Positions 40,255 to 49,600 of a stretch of 64,000 nucleotides of DNA are shown here, one piece after another. The first letter of the stretch is position 1; each line of letters opens with the position of its first letter. Source of the stretch: an uncultured Prevotellaceae bacterium (lineage in GTDB: Bacteria; Bacteroidota; Bacteroidia; Bacteroidales; Bacteroidaceae); the NCBI GenBank assembly GCA_937877625.1, contig CALFJG010000072.1, positions 62,001-126,000 on the forward strand. Direction: 5' to 3'. The translations under genes were made by a program, and so were the position numbers. Below the pieces are notes generated by a model. The model did not search any database, was not told the origin of the DNA, and worked only from the letters and a program-made list of their open reading frames with translations.

Positions 40255-42879
40255 TTACTTTTCATAGAATATCAATCCGCCATTAGTTGTTACACCTCGT
40301 GCTGAAACAACAACTTTATTCAAGGGATATGCTCCAGCAAAGAACTGAACTACCACATTACCATTAACATCGCTTTTTATATAAGGATTCCAATAAAGAG
40401 TTCGTCGCTTGTCGGCAGATGTAGGAAAGTCGGTGGTATGATAATCGGGATGATAGAACTCGGCCGGAATAGAAAAACCATGTATCGTACGCTTTTCCAC
40501 GCCACGCTTGCTACGAAAATAAGCATAGTCGGGTCGGGTGTAAAGAAAGATAGCCGTAGGATTAAGGCTCTCAAGTTCAGAAACAACAACAGAAGCAGGC
40601 AGGAAAGGCCTCCAAAGCACAGGTTCGCGCATTAACACGATACTTTTTACTTCATCTGCAAATATCAGCGGATCATCTCCTTTGTAGCGTTGCAAGAAAA
40701 GTTCATTGTCCACAAACACCATTGCTGGACGCCCGGCATAGCGAAACATATAGACATTAGGCGTAGAGACATTACTATTGCTATCGCCAATGGTTTCAAG
40801 AAGCTTCATATACTGCTTATCATTGGTGTCAAGATCAGGAAAATAATCAAATGCTTCGTCCTGCTCTCGCAACACATCCCAAATAAGCCCTGGATCTCCA
40901 CCGCTATCTTTAATCTGCTCCACTATTTGCTCCATATTATAATAAGTGGTTGCCCGGCGCATTCCTGCTGTTTCACCTCCGAGATAGGTATAGGTTCCTC
41001 CTCTCAATCCACGGTAGCCTCGGTGTGTTATCGTTGCTTCTCCTATCTGCCCCTGAAATTTAGCTGGAATTTCTGTTTCCTCAGAAACGTCTGGGATTTC
41101 TGCATCCACTTGTGCCGTATCCTCTGGGCTATAAAGTGGTGGACTTATCTGCATCTCTTGAGTTGCAAAAGAACGTGCGGGAGGGCAGAACCATCTATTG
41201 AGAGCTACACGACTCCATACGGGTTTGCCATCTACTCGTGTTGTAAACTGAGCTATCCAGTCACCTATATAATCTTCGTTGGAAGCAAAAGCAAAACCAC
41301 CGGCACTATCCGTTAGTGCTGTGCTACGAAGATGGTATCCCGCTTTGTTGAACATTGTTAAACCGAGTGTCACACCAGATCGTGGCCGCTCGCGGTTAGA
41401 ATTTTTGAGGACTCGCCCCTGGAGGAGAAGGCGATCTTCTACGGGATATTCTAAATTAAAACTATCACGACCCGCCATCACCTCAAAACGATTTCGCATC
41501 CACCCCTGCACCATCAGCAAGTTATCAAGCGCGGTGCGACGCTCTGGCTCCTCGGCAGAAAAGTACCACTGCGGATCTTCCACATAGCCACGCAACTCAC
41601 TACATAGCAGTAGCTCGGTTGCTAAATCTTCATCAGGTGTCGCACATAATTCGGAGGTTCTATCTCTCACTGCGAGCGAAAAAGTGCTTTGCACTGGTTT
41701 TCCAAAAACATTACGAAGTGCTATCTGAAGCTTTACGGGCGAGAAAGGTTTGTAATTAGGAACACTTTGTTTCACCTCCATACTAATACGCCGCGCAGTA
41801 GGCGGTCCCCATACGAGACGTCGTGCTAAGGAATGTCCTTGACTATTAAAAAGCTCTATCCGATTTACCCCGTCGCCAAGCAACTTGCGACTTATTTGAA
41901 GTTCTACAGGCAACTCTCCCACTGTAAGTGTGTCAAAATACACAGCCTCATCACGGCACATCACTGCTATAGCAAGAAGTTCCGGTTTTGCCTCCTCTCT
42001 TCGTGCTACGACAACATCAAGATCTCCGTTCATATTGGCAGAAAGAGCATAATCGGCTGCCTCATTCACAGAAGGCAGATCAAAACGCGTCCCTCGCACT
42101 TTGGCGTAAGCCTGATCTATGTTTGCAGGCAACAAAAAAGAGCCCATACCGAGATGAAGCGGAACGGAAGTAAGGAGGAGTTTGTGAGTGAGACCATTAT
42201 ATATATATATGGTGTCCTTGAGTGCCGTGCTTTCACCTTCCTCTGTTAAGGTATATGCTATACGAGTTGGTAAACCTTTCACACGGTTTCCGCCTTCTGG
42301 ATAAAAACACAAACGCGGTTTCTTACTTCGCGAAAAGTTGAACGGTCGTGGATGCCCATGGCGTAAATCGGCTTCTACACGTGGACGTATTATTTCTAAC
42401 GGTGCAGCATCGCTATTTGCTTCGGCCTTAAACACAGGCACCACGCGTGAGAAACAAGCCTCACCGCCCCAACTAAGCATCTCGCGAGTATAGGCACGTA
42501 CCTCATAAAAAGCACCACCTCGTACTGGTAGTTCTAACTTAAATTCGCCGTTAGCACCACCTAAGGAATCCACGCGCAACAGTTTTCGGAAAATTATATC
42601 GCCGTCGGTATTGAGTAATTCAGCATAAAGCACACGGCTCAAAGGTGCGGGGCAGAGCGATGAAGCGCGCACTACATAGGCTTTAAACCAGATTGTCTCT
42701 CCCTCAAAATACGCATTGTTGTCTAAATGTAAATAAACAGCCTCACGGGGATAACGATAATCAAACTCAGAGAGTGCAGCAAACTGCGCCACCAAGTCTG
42801 TTGGTATTTTTTCCGTCTGCGCTAAGCCTTTGAAAACAAACGCCACAACAATCAAGAATAATATAGAAAAGCGTTTCAT
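40255..42879 (-). CDS. Large exported protein with MG2-like and TonB plug-like domains
   Basis: 874 aa with signal peptide (MKRFSILFLIVVAFVFKGLAQ). Residues about 40-150 (REAVYLHLDNNAYFEGETIWFKAYVV, GANGEFKLELPVRGGAFYEVRAYT) resemble the MG2/macroglobulin-like domain that begins many Bacteroidales surface proteins. A beta-rich middle with a carboxypeptidase-regulatory-like segment (LTDSAGGFAFASN) follows. Near residues 640-770 a plug-like part (RPAMVFVDNELF, VKSIVLMREPV) resembles the TonB receptor plug, but there is no beta-barrel after it. Known relatives are annotated only as hypothetical or TonB-plug proteins. Probably envelope-associated; function unknown. Confidence 0.7.
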   Translation of the reverse strand: MKRFSILFLIVVAFVFKGLAQTEKIPTDLVAQFAALSEFDYRYPREAVYLHLDNNAYFEGETIWFKAYVVRASSLCPAPLSRVLYAELLNTDGDIIFRKLLRVDSLGGANGEFKLELPVRGGAFYEVRAYTREMLSWGGEACFSRVVPVFKAEANSDAAPLEIIRPRVEADLRHGHPRPFNFSRSKKPRLCFYPEGGNRVKGLPTRIAYTLTEEGESTALKDTIYIYNGLTHKLLLTSVPLHLGMGSFLLPANIDQAYAKVRGTRFDLPSVNEAADYALSANMNGDLDVVVARREEAKPELLAIAVMCRDEAVYFDTLTVGELPVELQISRKLLGDGVNRIELFNSQGHSLARRLVWGPPTARRISMEVKQSVPNYKPFSPVKLQIALRNVFGKPVQSTFSLAVRDRTSELCATPDEDLATELLLCSELRGYVEDPQWYFSAEEPERRTALDNLLMVQGWMRNRFEVMAGRDSFNLEYPVEDRLLLQGRVLKNSNRERPRSGVTLGLTMFNKAGYHLRSTALTDSAGGFAFASNEDYIGDWIAQFTTRVDGKPVWSRVALNRWFCPPARSFATQEMQISPPLYSPEDTAQVDAEIPDVSEETEIPAKFQGQIGEATITHRGYRGLRGGTYTYLGGETAGMRRATTYYNMEQIVEQIKDSGGDPGLIWDVLREQDEAFDYFPDLDTNDKQYMKLLETIGDSNSNVSTPNVYMFRYAGRPAMVFVDNELFLQRYKGDDPLIFADEVKSIVLMREPVLWRPFLPASVVVSELESLNPTAIFLYTRPDYAYFRSKRGVEKRTIHGFSIPAEFYHPDYHTTDFPTSADKRRTLYWNPYIKSDVNGNVVVQFFAGAYPLNKVVVSARGVTTNGGLIFYEK

Positions 42880-43057
42880 TGGTTAAAGGTATGTTCTCTT
42901 TATTAAAGAATGATCTTTGTTTGTTCTTTTCGACATATCTGCCGCCAAGCCTTTGACACGTAGTGCGCTAAACATCGGCGGGCTTAATGACAAATCGGCT
43001 CAAAAGAACGTAAGAGCTATTCAAGACTAACTTATAGAATCCACCCAAAAGCGAAAA

Positions 43058-43122
43058 AAGTTTTAAGAAGCTTAAAAGGTTTCAACCCGCATGGATTAAA
43101 ACCTTTTAAGCTCCTTAAACTT
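43058..43122 (-). terminator. Terminator at the 3' end of aroB
   Basis: Two arms of about 25 bp (43058-43082 and 43098-43122) pair with one bulge and a mismatch, and on the minus strand are followed by TTTTTTCGC. The right arm overlaps the last codons of aroB. The sequence is a relative of the mreB-mreC inverted repeat. Confidence 0.75.
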
Positions 43123-44143
43123 GATTTAATGCTTGTATAATCTGTCTCTCTGTAGCTTGATTGTCAAGGCTTGGACATCCCACATCAGAAAGAAGTGTAA
43201 AGTTTATATGTCCTGCGGTGTTTTTTTTGTCATGGCGCATAAATTGGAGCAATGCGGGATAGTCTTTATCCGAAAGAGGGAATGTACCATAATACTGATG
43301 TACAAAACGCAAAGTCTCCTGCATTTTCTCCTCCGGAAAATCTGTAAGCAAACAAGCGAGATAGAGTTCACAACAAAGCCCAAAAGCCACGGCATAACCA
43401 TGAAGTATCGGCCTCCCTCGTTGCAGAGCTAAACTCTCAAAGGCGTGGCCAAACGTATGTCCGAGGTTCAGTGCTTTGCGCAAGGAATGTTCGTGAGGGT
43501 CGCGCTCCACAATACTACTCTTCACAGCAATACTTTGCTCCACCATCTGTTGCAACGCGCCAAGATTGGGATGCTCAAGCGAAAAATTTATATGGTCGTA
43601 CCACATCTCTTCGCTACTCAATAAAGCATGTTTCAACATCTCAGCATAGCCCGAACGCAGGTTCTCGTCATCAAGGGTATGAAGGAACGAGGTGTCAATT
43701 ACCACGGCTTCGCTATTGCGAAAAGCACCTATTTCGTTTTTCAATCCGCTAAAGTTAATGCCAGTCTTCCCGCCTACAGCAGCATCTACCATAGAAAGGA
43801 GAGTGGTGGGGATATTTACGAAACGTATGCCACGCTTAAATGTAGCCGCCGCAAAACCACCGATGTCGGTTATCATACCGCCACCGAGATTTACGAGCAG
43901 AGAATGTCGGGAAGCACCGCCGTTGATTAACGCCTGCCAAATTTTGCAAAGAGACTCTATACCCTTATTGGCATCACTCGCTCCTATCACTATAGGCACA
44001 GCATTCTTAAGAGCCGTATTTGCCACCAAGGGAAAGCATAATCTCTCTGTGTTCTCGTCCATCAACAGAAAGAGACCATCACAAGATATTTTGGTTAGTA
44101 AACTATCCAACTCTTCTATAGTCTTCTGGACGTAATATATCAT
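43115..44143 (-). CDS. aroB: 3-dehydroquinate synthase
   Basis: 342 aa. Second step of the shikimate pathway: turns DAHP into 3-dehydroquinate using NAD and a divalent metal. Motifs: LVNLGGGMITDIGGFAAATFKRGIRFVNIPTTLLSMVDAAVGGKTGINF (about residues 83-130), NLGHTFGHAFES with metal-binding histidines, and LRSGYAEMLKHALL. Slightly shorter than the E. coli enzyme, as is usual in Bacteroidetes. Confidence 0.96.
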   Translation of the reverse strand: MIYYVQKTIEELDSLLTKISCDGLFLLMDENTERLCFPLVANTALKNAVPIVIGASDANKGIESLCKIWQALINGGASRHSLLVNLGGGMITDIGGFAAATFKRGIRFVNIPTTLLSMVDAAVGGKTGINFSGLKNEIGAFRNSEAVVIDTSFLHTLDDENLRSGYAEMLKHALLSSEEMWYDHINFSLEHPNLGALQQMVEQSIAVKSSIVERDPHEHSLRKALNLGHTFGHAFESLALQRGRPILHGYAVAFGLCCELYLACLLTDFPEEKMQETLRFVHQYYGTFPLSDKDYPALLQFMRHDKKNTAGHINFTLLSDVGCPSLDNQATERQIIQALNQV

Positions 44144-44186
44144 AGGCTTTTAGGCTTTATGTGTGTTCCACTTATAGAACTGGGCT

Positions 44187-46973
44187 TTATTGAGTGACAA
44201 CAACCTTACGTCCCTTATAGATAAAGATTCCAGGACGCGAAGGTGTGTTCACTGGGCGGCCTTGAATGTCGTACCACTTTCCTATAACGTCAGAAGCGTT
44301 ACCTATTGATATTTGTTCTATTGCCGTAGGAAGAGCTATGGCTAACGTTGCGGCTTCGGTGGTTTCGCGGTCAAGATAGGCTGTATAAGCTTTCAGTGTG
44401 CCATCACTCAAAACAAACGCGGCTTCTTCACCGAGAACAAAGGCTGCATTGCTTTCAGCAGTAGTGCGCTTCTCTACACCAACCAATAAGTTAGCCTCAG
44501 GCGTTTCTTCCGTGTTGTTTTCCATTTGTGAAAGGACGTATTCACCTGGTTCATCACTGATTATCAAAGCGGGTGTAAAAGCAGGAACAACACCGTCAGG
44601 GAGTGTTTCTATAGTTACGCTTGCTTCGCCTTTTTCTGTGATTGCAGCTGCTGTGAGATTACTTGGGAGAGCTACACTGAAAGGCAAGTAGATTGTAGTA
44701 GCAGCAAAAGCTCCCGTACCTTGAGTCTCTATAACAAACTGTTTGACAGGTTCTATAATCCAAGAAGCCGTTTCCGCTGTGTTACGTCCTCCGGTGAGTA
44801 CACCCTCTTCTGTGAGATTTATATAGTTGTTGCTACCTGTTGTACCTCCATCGCGAAGAAGCCAAGCCGAGTGTGTGTCTGTGGGATTTGTTATACTATA
44901 ACTATGCGTAGCAGGTTCGTCCAGCATTGTAATGTCACGTGTACCTGATGCCACACCGAGGAATTTTCCATTTTCAGGATTGAGTACATAATATGTTCCG
45001 ATATTACCTACGGGCAAGATACGCCACAACTGACTGCGGTCGCTTGTAGCAGCAGTCTTTGCCGAAAGCGTTGTAGCATCCACAGGGGCTGAAAATACTA
45101 CTGAACCATCAGGGCTAACAATCCTATAGAGTTGATTACGCTCTATCGTCACTCGCTCTGTATCGCTACAGAATTGGTTGTATGACGTTTGCAAATTGTT
45201 GAAAGCCGTATTTGTGAGACTGTAATCTTCTGCTGCTACCACAAGCGTTTCCACACTGCCACCTACATACTGCCCAACGTTTGTGCCGATATTTGCTGAA
45301 ACCTCAGCTGCAAAGTCTTGCATAGTTACTGCAGCCTCGGTAATCACTACAGGAGCTGCTGTACTCATCACACTTAGTTTACGCTGCCCATCATCCGCGA
45401 GATAGACTGTATTCTTCGCTCCTACCGGCGACATATACCAAGTACCCGTTGTACCTCCATTGCTAATTGCCCAGAAAGGAAACTCTCCCTCTTGAATAAA
45501 GGGTAAGTCAGTGCTTATAGGCTCGTCTTTTAAGGCAAGCGAGCGTGCTGTACCTGCCGAGCGATTATATACGCGATAACCTTCTACGTTATTACCTACA
45601 AAGCACCATAGATCGTTGTCGGTAATAGAAGATAACTCAGAAGAACTCAAATAGTAGTGGCTCGGCGCATCGGCTGCATATCTCATATAACGTCCATCTA
45701 CATTGATGGTGTACCAACGTGTAGTGTCAGCAAACGCATTCTCTGCTATTGTGGTAGGCACTACAGGCTGGCTTCTCAGACTACGTTCATAGTAAACATA
45801 AACTACGGTAGGTGCAGTCACAGCGGAGGTGGCAGAAGTGATGCCATCAGCAGCTTTCATTGACAAACGCTTATAACCTGAAAAAGTAGGCGCACTCAAA
45901 CGATTCGTACTCTTAGCATAAGTTTGCACATCCATTAAACGGCTATATTGCCCATCTGTTTCGTAGCAGATATAGGTAACAGGGAAATACTTGTCAGAAT
46001 TTGCGAGCGTAACAGGAATAAGTTGATAGCGTGAATTACCTTCGCTGGAACTCCATCCCACGGGCTTTGCACTCTGTGCGTTGATATACTGTGAAGAAGC
46101 GGCATTGTAAAGGTTGAAACTACCGGCCGTACTACTGGCTGTGATGGTAAACGTAATAGGCACTTCGCCTGTGGCTACAGTAGAACCCGACAAACCCGAG
46201 ATAAAATTACCCGTAACACCTGTTTCTATTGTATAGGTGTCACCAATTTTGTGGAAGGTAAAGACATAAGGCATCGCGGTGATATTGTTCTTTGCCGGGG
46301 CACTTGCATTAAAAGAAAGGGCATCACCGGTGTCGAAAGCATATTTTGACATTCCTGTGCTATAAAGAAGGAATGATGCCCCATCGGTAATATCGCTGAT
46401 GGAACTAATGCGTGTACCTATATTGGAGATTATGGGAACATTCGTTTGCTGTGTTACAGTGAGCCATACGGCAGATTGTATTTTGATTTGATGGTCATCA
46501 GATAACGTTCCTGCAACCTCAAAAGAAAGTGCATCGGGCTGAGAGGCACTCTCGCCCTGCACCAATATACTCCCACTACTACTCCCGCTAAGTCCTATTA
46601 CTCCGCCACTTGTATAGGCGTACCAAGTAGCAGGTTCGGCAGCAGGAGAAAGAAAGATGGGTGTAGCAGCTTCAACAAGCGGGCAAACACCCTCCGCTGT
46701 GGAGAGGAAAGTGCTATCTGAGAGGTTATAAAGAAAATAAGCCCCGAGAGTCTCGCTATATACCACGCCCCATTTGTGGCTCTCATCGGCAGTTGCTACC
46801 GTACGAGCATCAGTACAAGCCTTTCCATCTTTTGCATAGAGATAGCCCTTTGAACCTTGACGAATATAATAGGACTGTGTGGCACTTATTTCGCTAAGCG
46901 AAGAAATATCCTCGGCAAAAGCTACGACTATGCCGAGCAAAAGAAAAAACAAAAAAGATATATTGCGTTTCAT
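44187..46973 (-). CDS. Large secreted protein with T9SS type A-like C-terminal sorting domain
   Basis: 928 aa with signal peptide (MKRNISFLFFLLLGIVVAFAED). It is Ser/Thr/Ala-rich and strand-rich, with several loosely repeated units in which an aromatic residue is followed by a YFLYN/FLST or YxVLNPENGKFLG phrase; this resembles ricin-type or similar beta-trefoil repeats but is not certain. The last 50 residues (VIGKWYDIQGRPVNTPSRPGI then FIYKGRKVVVTQ) have the form of the type A C-terminal signal that sends proteins through the type IX system and attaches them to the surface. It sits 27 bp downstream of the M60 protease gene on the same strand and may assist it in binding glycoprotein. Confidence 0.75.
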   Translation of the reverse strand: MKRNISFLFFLLLGIVVAFAEDISSLSEISATQSYYIRQGSKGYLYAKDGKACTDARTVATADESHKWGVVYSETLGAYFLYNLSDSTFLSTAEGVCPLVEAATPIFLSPAAEPATWYAYTSGGVIGLSGSSSGSILVQGESASQPDALSFEVAGTLSDDHQIKIQSAVWLTVTQQTNVPIISNIGTRISSISDITDGASFLLYSTGMSKYAFDTGDALSFNASAPAKNNITAMPYVFTFHKIGDTYTIETGVTGNFISGLSGSTVATGEVPITFTITASSTAGSFNLYNAASSQYINAQSAKPVGWSSSEGNSRYQLIPVTLANSDKYFPVTYICYETDGQYSRLMDVQTYAKSTNRLSAPTFSGYKRLSMKAADGITSATSAVTAPTVVYVYYERSLRSQPVVPTTIAENAFADTTRWYTINVDGRYMRYAADAPSHYYLSSSELSSITDNDLWCFVGNNVEGYRVYNRSAGTARSLALKDEPISTDLPFIQEGEFPFWAISNGGTTGTWYMSPVGAKNTVYLADDGQRKLSVMSTAAPVVITEAAVTMQDFAAEVSANIGTNVGQYVGGSVETLVVAAEDYSLTNTAFNNLQTSYNQFCSDTERVTIERNQLYRIVSPDGSVVFSAPVDATTLSAKTAATSDRSQLWRILPVGNIGTYYVLNPENGKFLGVASGTRDITMLDEPATHSYSITNPTDTHSAWLLRDGGTTGSNNYINLTEEGVLTGGRNTAETASWIIEPVKQFVIETQGTGAFAATTIYLPFSVALPSNLTAAAITEKGEASVTIETLPDGVVPAFTPALIISDEPGEYVLSQMENNTEETPEANLLVGVEKRTTAESNAAFVLGEEAAFVLSDGTLKAYTAYLDRETTEAATLAIALPTAIEQISIGNASDVIGKWYDIQGRPVNTPSRPGIFIYKGRKVVVTQ

Positions 46974-47000
46974 AATGACAATGGTATTAAAAAGGACTGA

Positions 47001-49556
47001 TTAAGGTTCATAGCATTTCACGCGCGTACCATCGCAGCCCACCGCCATAATATAGGCGGGTGAAGTGCTTTCCGACGAGGTCTTCCAAATAGCATAAGTA
47101 TAGCGATCAGAGCCTTGAGTATCGCCTAATCCATATATTGTGGCGTGAAGCAGGTTGCCTTCTGCATCGTACGTTTCATAGCCCACAGCTCCTTGCCACA
47201 CGTAGTTATCTACTTTAACAACGGTATGTCCGTTGAGCGAGGTACGCGTGCAGCCAGTGTTAGCAGGAATAAGAGCGTCAAGCTTCACATTGTCTCGGAA
47301 GATATGCATATTATAGGCATTCATATATACCAACTCGGCAGGCACGGCAGTATATCCTTTGTTATTTATTAGGTTTCTGGCAGAATTGATCATACTACGC
47401 GTAATAGTGAGATAGCCACTTGTATAGTCGTCAATCGCTACGTTGTTCATCACCTTTAGCATACCTGCTTTCTCAAAGAATGGGAAGAAATTAAGTCCTG
47501 AAGTATTGCAGATTTCTTTCAAGAAGTTCATACGCTTGTTAGCATCGGAAGCAGAAGTGAGCGATGCTGTGGTACGTATTTTTTCAAAGAAATCGGGGAA
47601 AGCATTGTAGGCTTTATCAGCCGCCATTGTGTAGAGCACCATTTGCCAAAGAGGAACGAGGCACACAAAGTGGTCAATCGTTGTACTGCCATACTCCGTT
47701 TCTGTTTGCCAATAGTAGTCAGCTCCAGCATTGTTCACCACGTCCATATTGAGGAAGTTTTGCATACGTCCGCCGCGTACGCTTCCTATAATACAGTTTA
47801 TACGCTCGTCCTCCAAACGGAGTTGCGACCAAGGCAGTTTGTATTGCACCCAAGCGGAATAGATATTGTTAGTTACCTCGGTCATTCCCACCCAGCGGAA
47901 AGCAGCAAGCTGGTTGTTGTGACCTAATTCGTGGGCTAAGCCCCAGGACTCCAGGTTGATAGGTGTCACCCAGCCGCCGAACGATCCCCAAGCGCAATTA
48001 GAACCTTCGCTATTGGCAAAGAGTCCTGATACCACAGGCCGCACAAACTGATGATTTTTCGGTGCGCGATTGTGGCGGAACAAGCCCATTAATTCCCACT
48101 CTCGCCACACTACGCTGTCTAATTTCTGTGCCAATTCGACACCGCGAGCCGGACACTGCGCTTTGAGTGCATAGAGCGGGGCTACCACATGGACGCGCGG
48201 TGTAATGATGTCCATCACCTCGGCCTTGGCTTCGGCAAGCAGTTTTTTCCAATGTACATTATCATCGGTGTCAAGATTGAAATAGCCATTTTGTGTGCCG
48301 TAAAGGAAGTGGAGCTTCACAGGCTCAGAAGTGGCATAATCGGTACGATAGTAGAGCACGTAACTTGTGCCGCGATTGGTAGTATTGATAACGTTGAGTC
48401 CATCGTGGAGCGTGTACTTCGAATCGGCTCCTATACCGTCAAGTGCTAAGTTATATACTTCAAGTTGTACACTACTGCTACCTATCCCACTGGCTACAAT
48501 CGCCGCCTTTTCGCCTGCTGCAAAGTATATACCCGTGGGATTTTCGTGCGAATCATAGTAAGCCGATGTCTTCAGTTCGGCTTGCAGATTTACGATAGGT
48601 CGGTAAGCCTCATACGTTCCCACACGATATGCTGTACTGTATGTGCCATCAAAAATATCTTGTGCCAGTTGTTTAGCCAGCGGATTTTCCACTGCGTCAA
48701 TATCAGCCTGCGTTACGTCTGTACGAAGTACGGTATAGAGGTCGTCGGCAAAGAGTTCAAAACCTCCCGACGAAGAACCGCTATCGTCCATAAACTGAAT
48801 CTCGGCGGCAGAAATATAACTCTGATAACCTGCTGTGACACTAATACGCACGGACTTCACATTGTCCACACCGCCGCTACCGAGGCTATATGTCTTCTGC
48901 GCATCATCGTTTTCATAATTTGCAGAGCCGTTTTCTGAGTAAGTCGTACCGTTCGTGCTGGTGCTTACTGTGATACTCTTAAAAACGCCCGTGCCGTTGC
49001 CTCGTGGCAAAATAAGAATACGATCAAGATGCTGTGGCTCGGCAAAGTTGAATGTTAGCGTCACAGGAAACGTGGTAGAACTGCTCCAGGTGCTATGATA
49101 GTATGTGCTGGTATTACCATCAAGCGCATTGGTTATTGGCGTATTCTCTCTACTACTCTCCGATGATGAAGCATAGGCTGATTGCACTGTTATTTGTCCG
49201 CTGGCGATAGCGGTAAAAGGAGTGGCAAGTTGCGTCAAGGCTATCGTCTTTGTTTCGCTATTACTTTCAATAGAAAGATTGGCCGTGCGCTCCTCGCCGT
49301 CGTTTCGTGAGAAAGAAAGTAGCACACCATCAGCCACTTTTTGGGCTGTCACCCATGTGGCATCCGTAGTAGCCGTGTAGTCGGCACCGAAAGCCCCAAT
49401 CTTCAGTGTTTGCTCGGCAAACGAAATGCTACGCGAGGCATCGCTGGCAATAACGAGGGGCGCATTTACTGACGGCACCGGTGTCTGCGCTTGCACGGCA
49501 AAGAACGGAAGCAAGGCAAGCAACAGACTGCAAAATGTTTTCAAAATCGTTTTCAT
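47001..49556 (-). CDS. M60-family metallopeptidase with BACON and F5/8C-like domains
   Basis: 851 aa with signal peptide ending AVQAQ. Order: a BACON-like domain (about 30-112, TATTDATWVTAQK and FSRNDGEERTANLSI); an F5/8 type C (discoidin) carbohydrate-binding domain (about 115-257, ITNALDGNTSTYYHS...VKSVRISV); then the peptidase M60 domain with zinc motif HELGH (542-546) and the downstream glutamate in MTEVTNN (E560). M60 enzymes cleave mucins next to O-glycans. There is no T9SS sorting domain and no lipobox, so it is exported by Sec and its final location is unclear. Likely co-transcribed with the T9SS cargo gene downstream. Confidence 0.9.
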   Translation of the reverse strand: MKTILKTFCSLLLALLPFFAVQAQTPVPSVNAPLVIASDASRSISFAEQTLKIGAFGADYTATTDATWVTAQKVADGVLLSFSRNDGEERTANLSIESNSETKTIALTQLATPFTAIASGQITVQSAYASSSESSRENTPITNALDGNTSTYYHSTWSSSTTFPVTLTFNFAEPQHLDRILILPRGNGTGVFKSITVSTSTNGTTYSENGSANYENDDAQKTYSLGSGGVDNVKSVRISVTAGYQSYISAAEIQFMDDSGSSSGGFELFADDLYTVLRTDVTQADIDAVENPLAKQLAQDIFDGTYSTAYRVGTYEAYRPIVNLQAELKTSAYYDSHENPTGIYFAAGEKAAIVASGIGSSSVQLEVYNLALDGIGADSKYTLHDGLNVINTTNRGTSYVLYYRTDYATSEPVKLHFLYGTQNGYFNLDTDDNVHWKKLLAEAKAEVMDIITPRVHVVAPLYALKAQCPARGVELAQKLDSVVWREWELMGLFRHNRAPKNHQFVRPVVSGLFANSEGSNCAWGSFGGWVTPINLESWGLAHELGHNNQLAAFRWVGMTEVTNNIYSAWVQYKLPWSQLRLEDERINCIIGSVRGGRMQNFLNMDVVNNAGADYYWQTETEYGSTTIDHFVCLVPLWQMVLYTMAADKAYNAFPDFFEKIRTTASLTSASDANKRMNFLKEICNTSGLNFFPFFEKAGMLKVMNNVAIDDYTSGYLTITRSMINSARNLINNKGYTAVPAELVYMNAYNMHIFRDNVKLDALIPANTGCTRTSLNGHTVVKVDNYVWQGAVGYETYDAEGNLLHATIYGLGDTQGSDRYTYAIWKTSSESTSPAYIMAVGCDGTRVKCYEP

Positions 49557-49600
49557 AGTAAAAAGGGTTAAGGTTTAGGGGATCCTCTATAATTCTCTAT

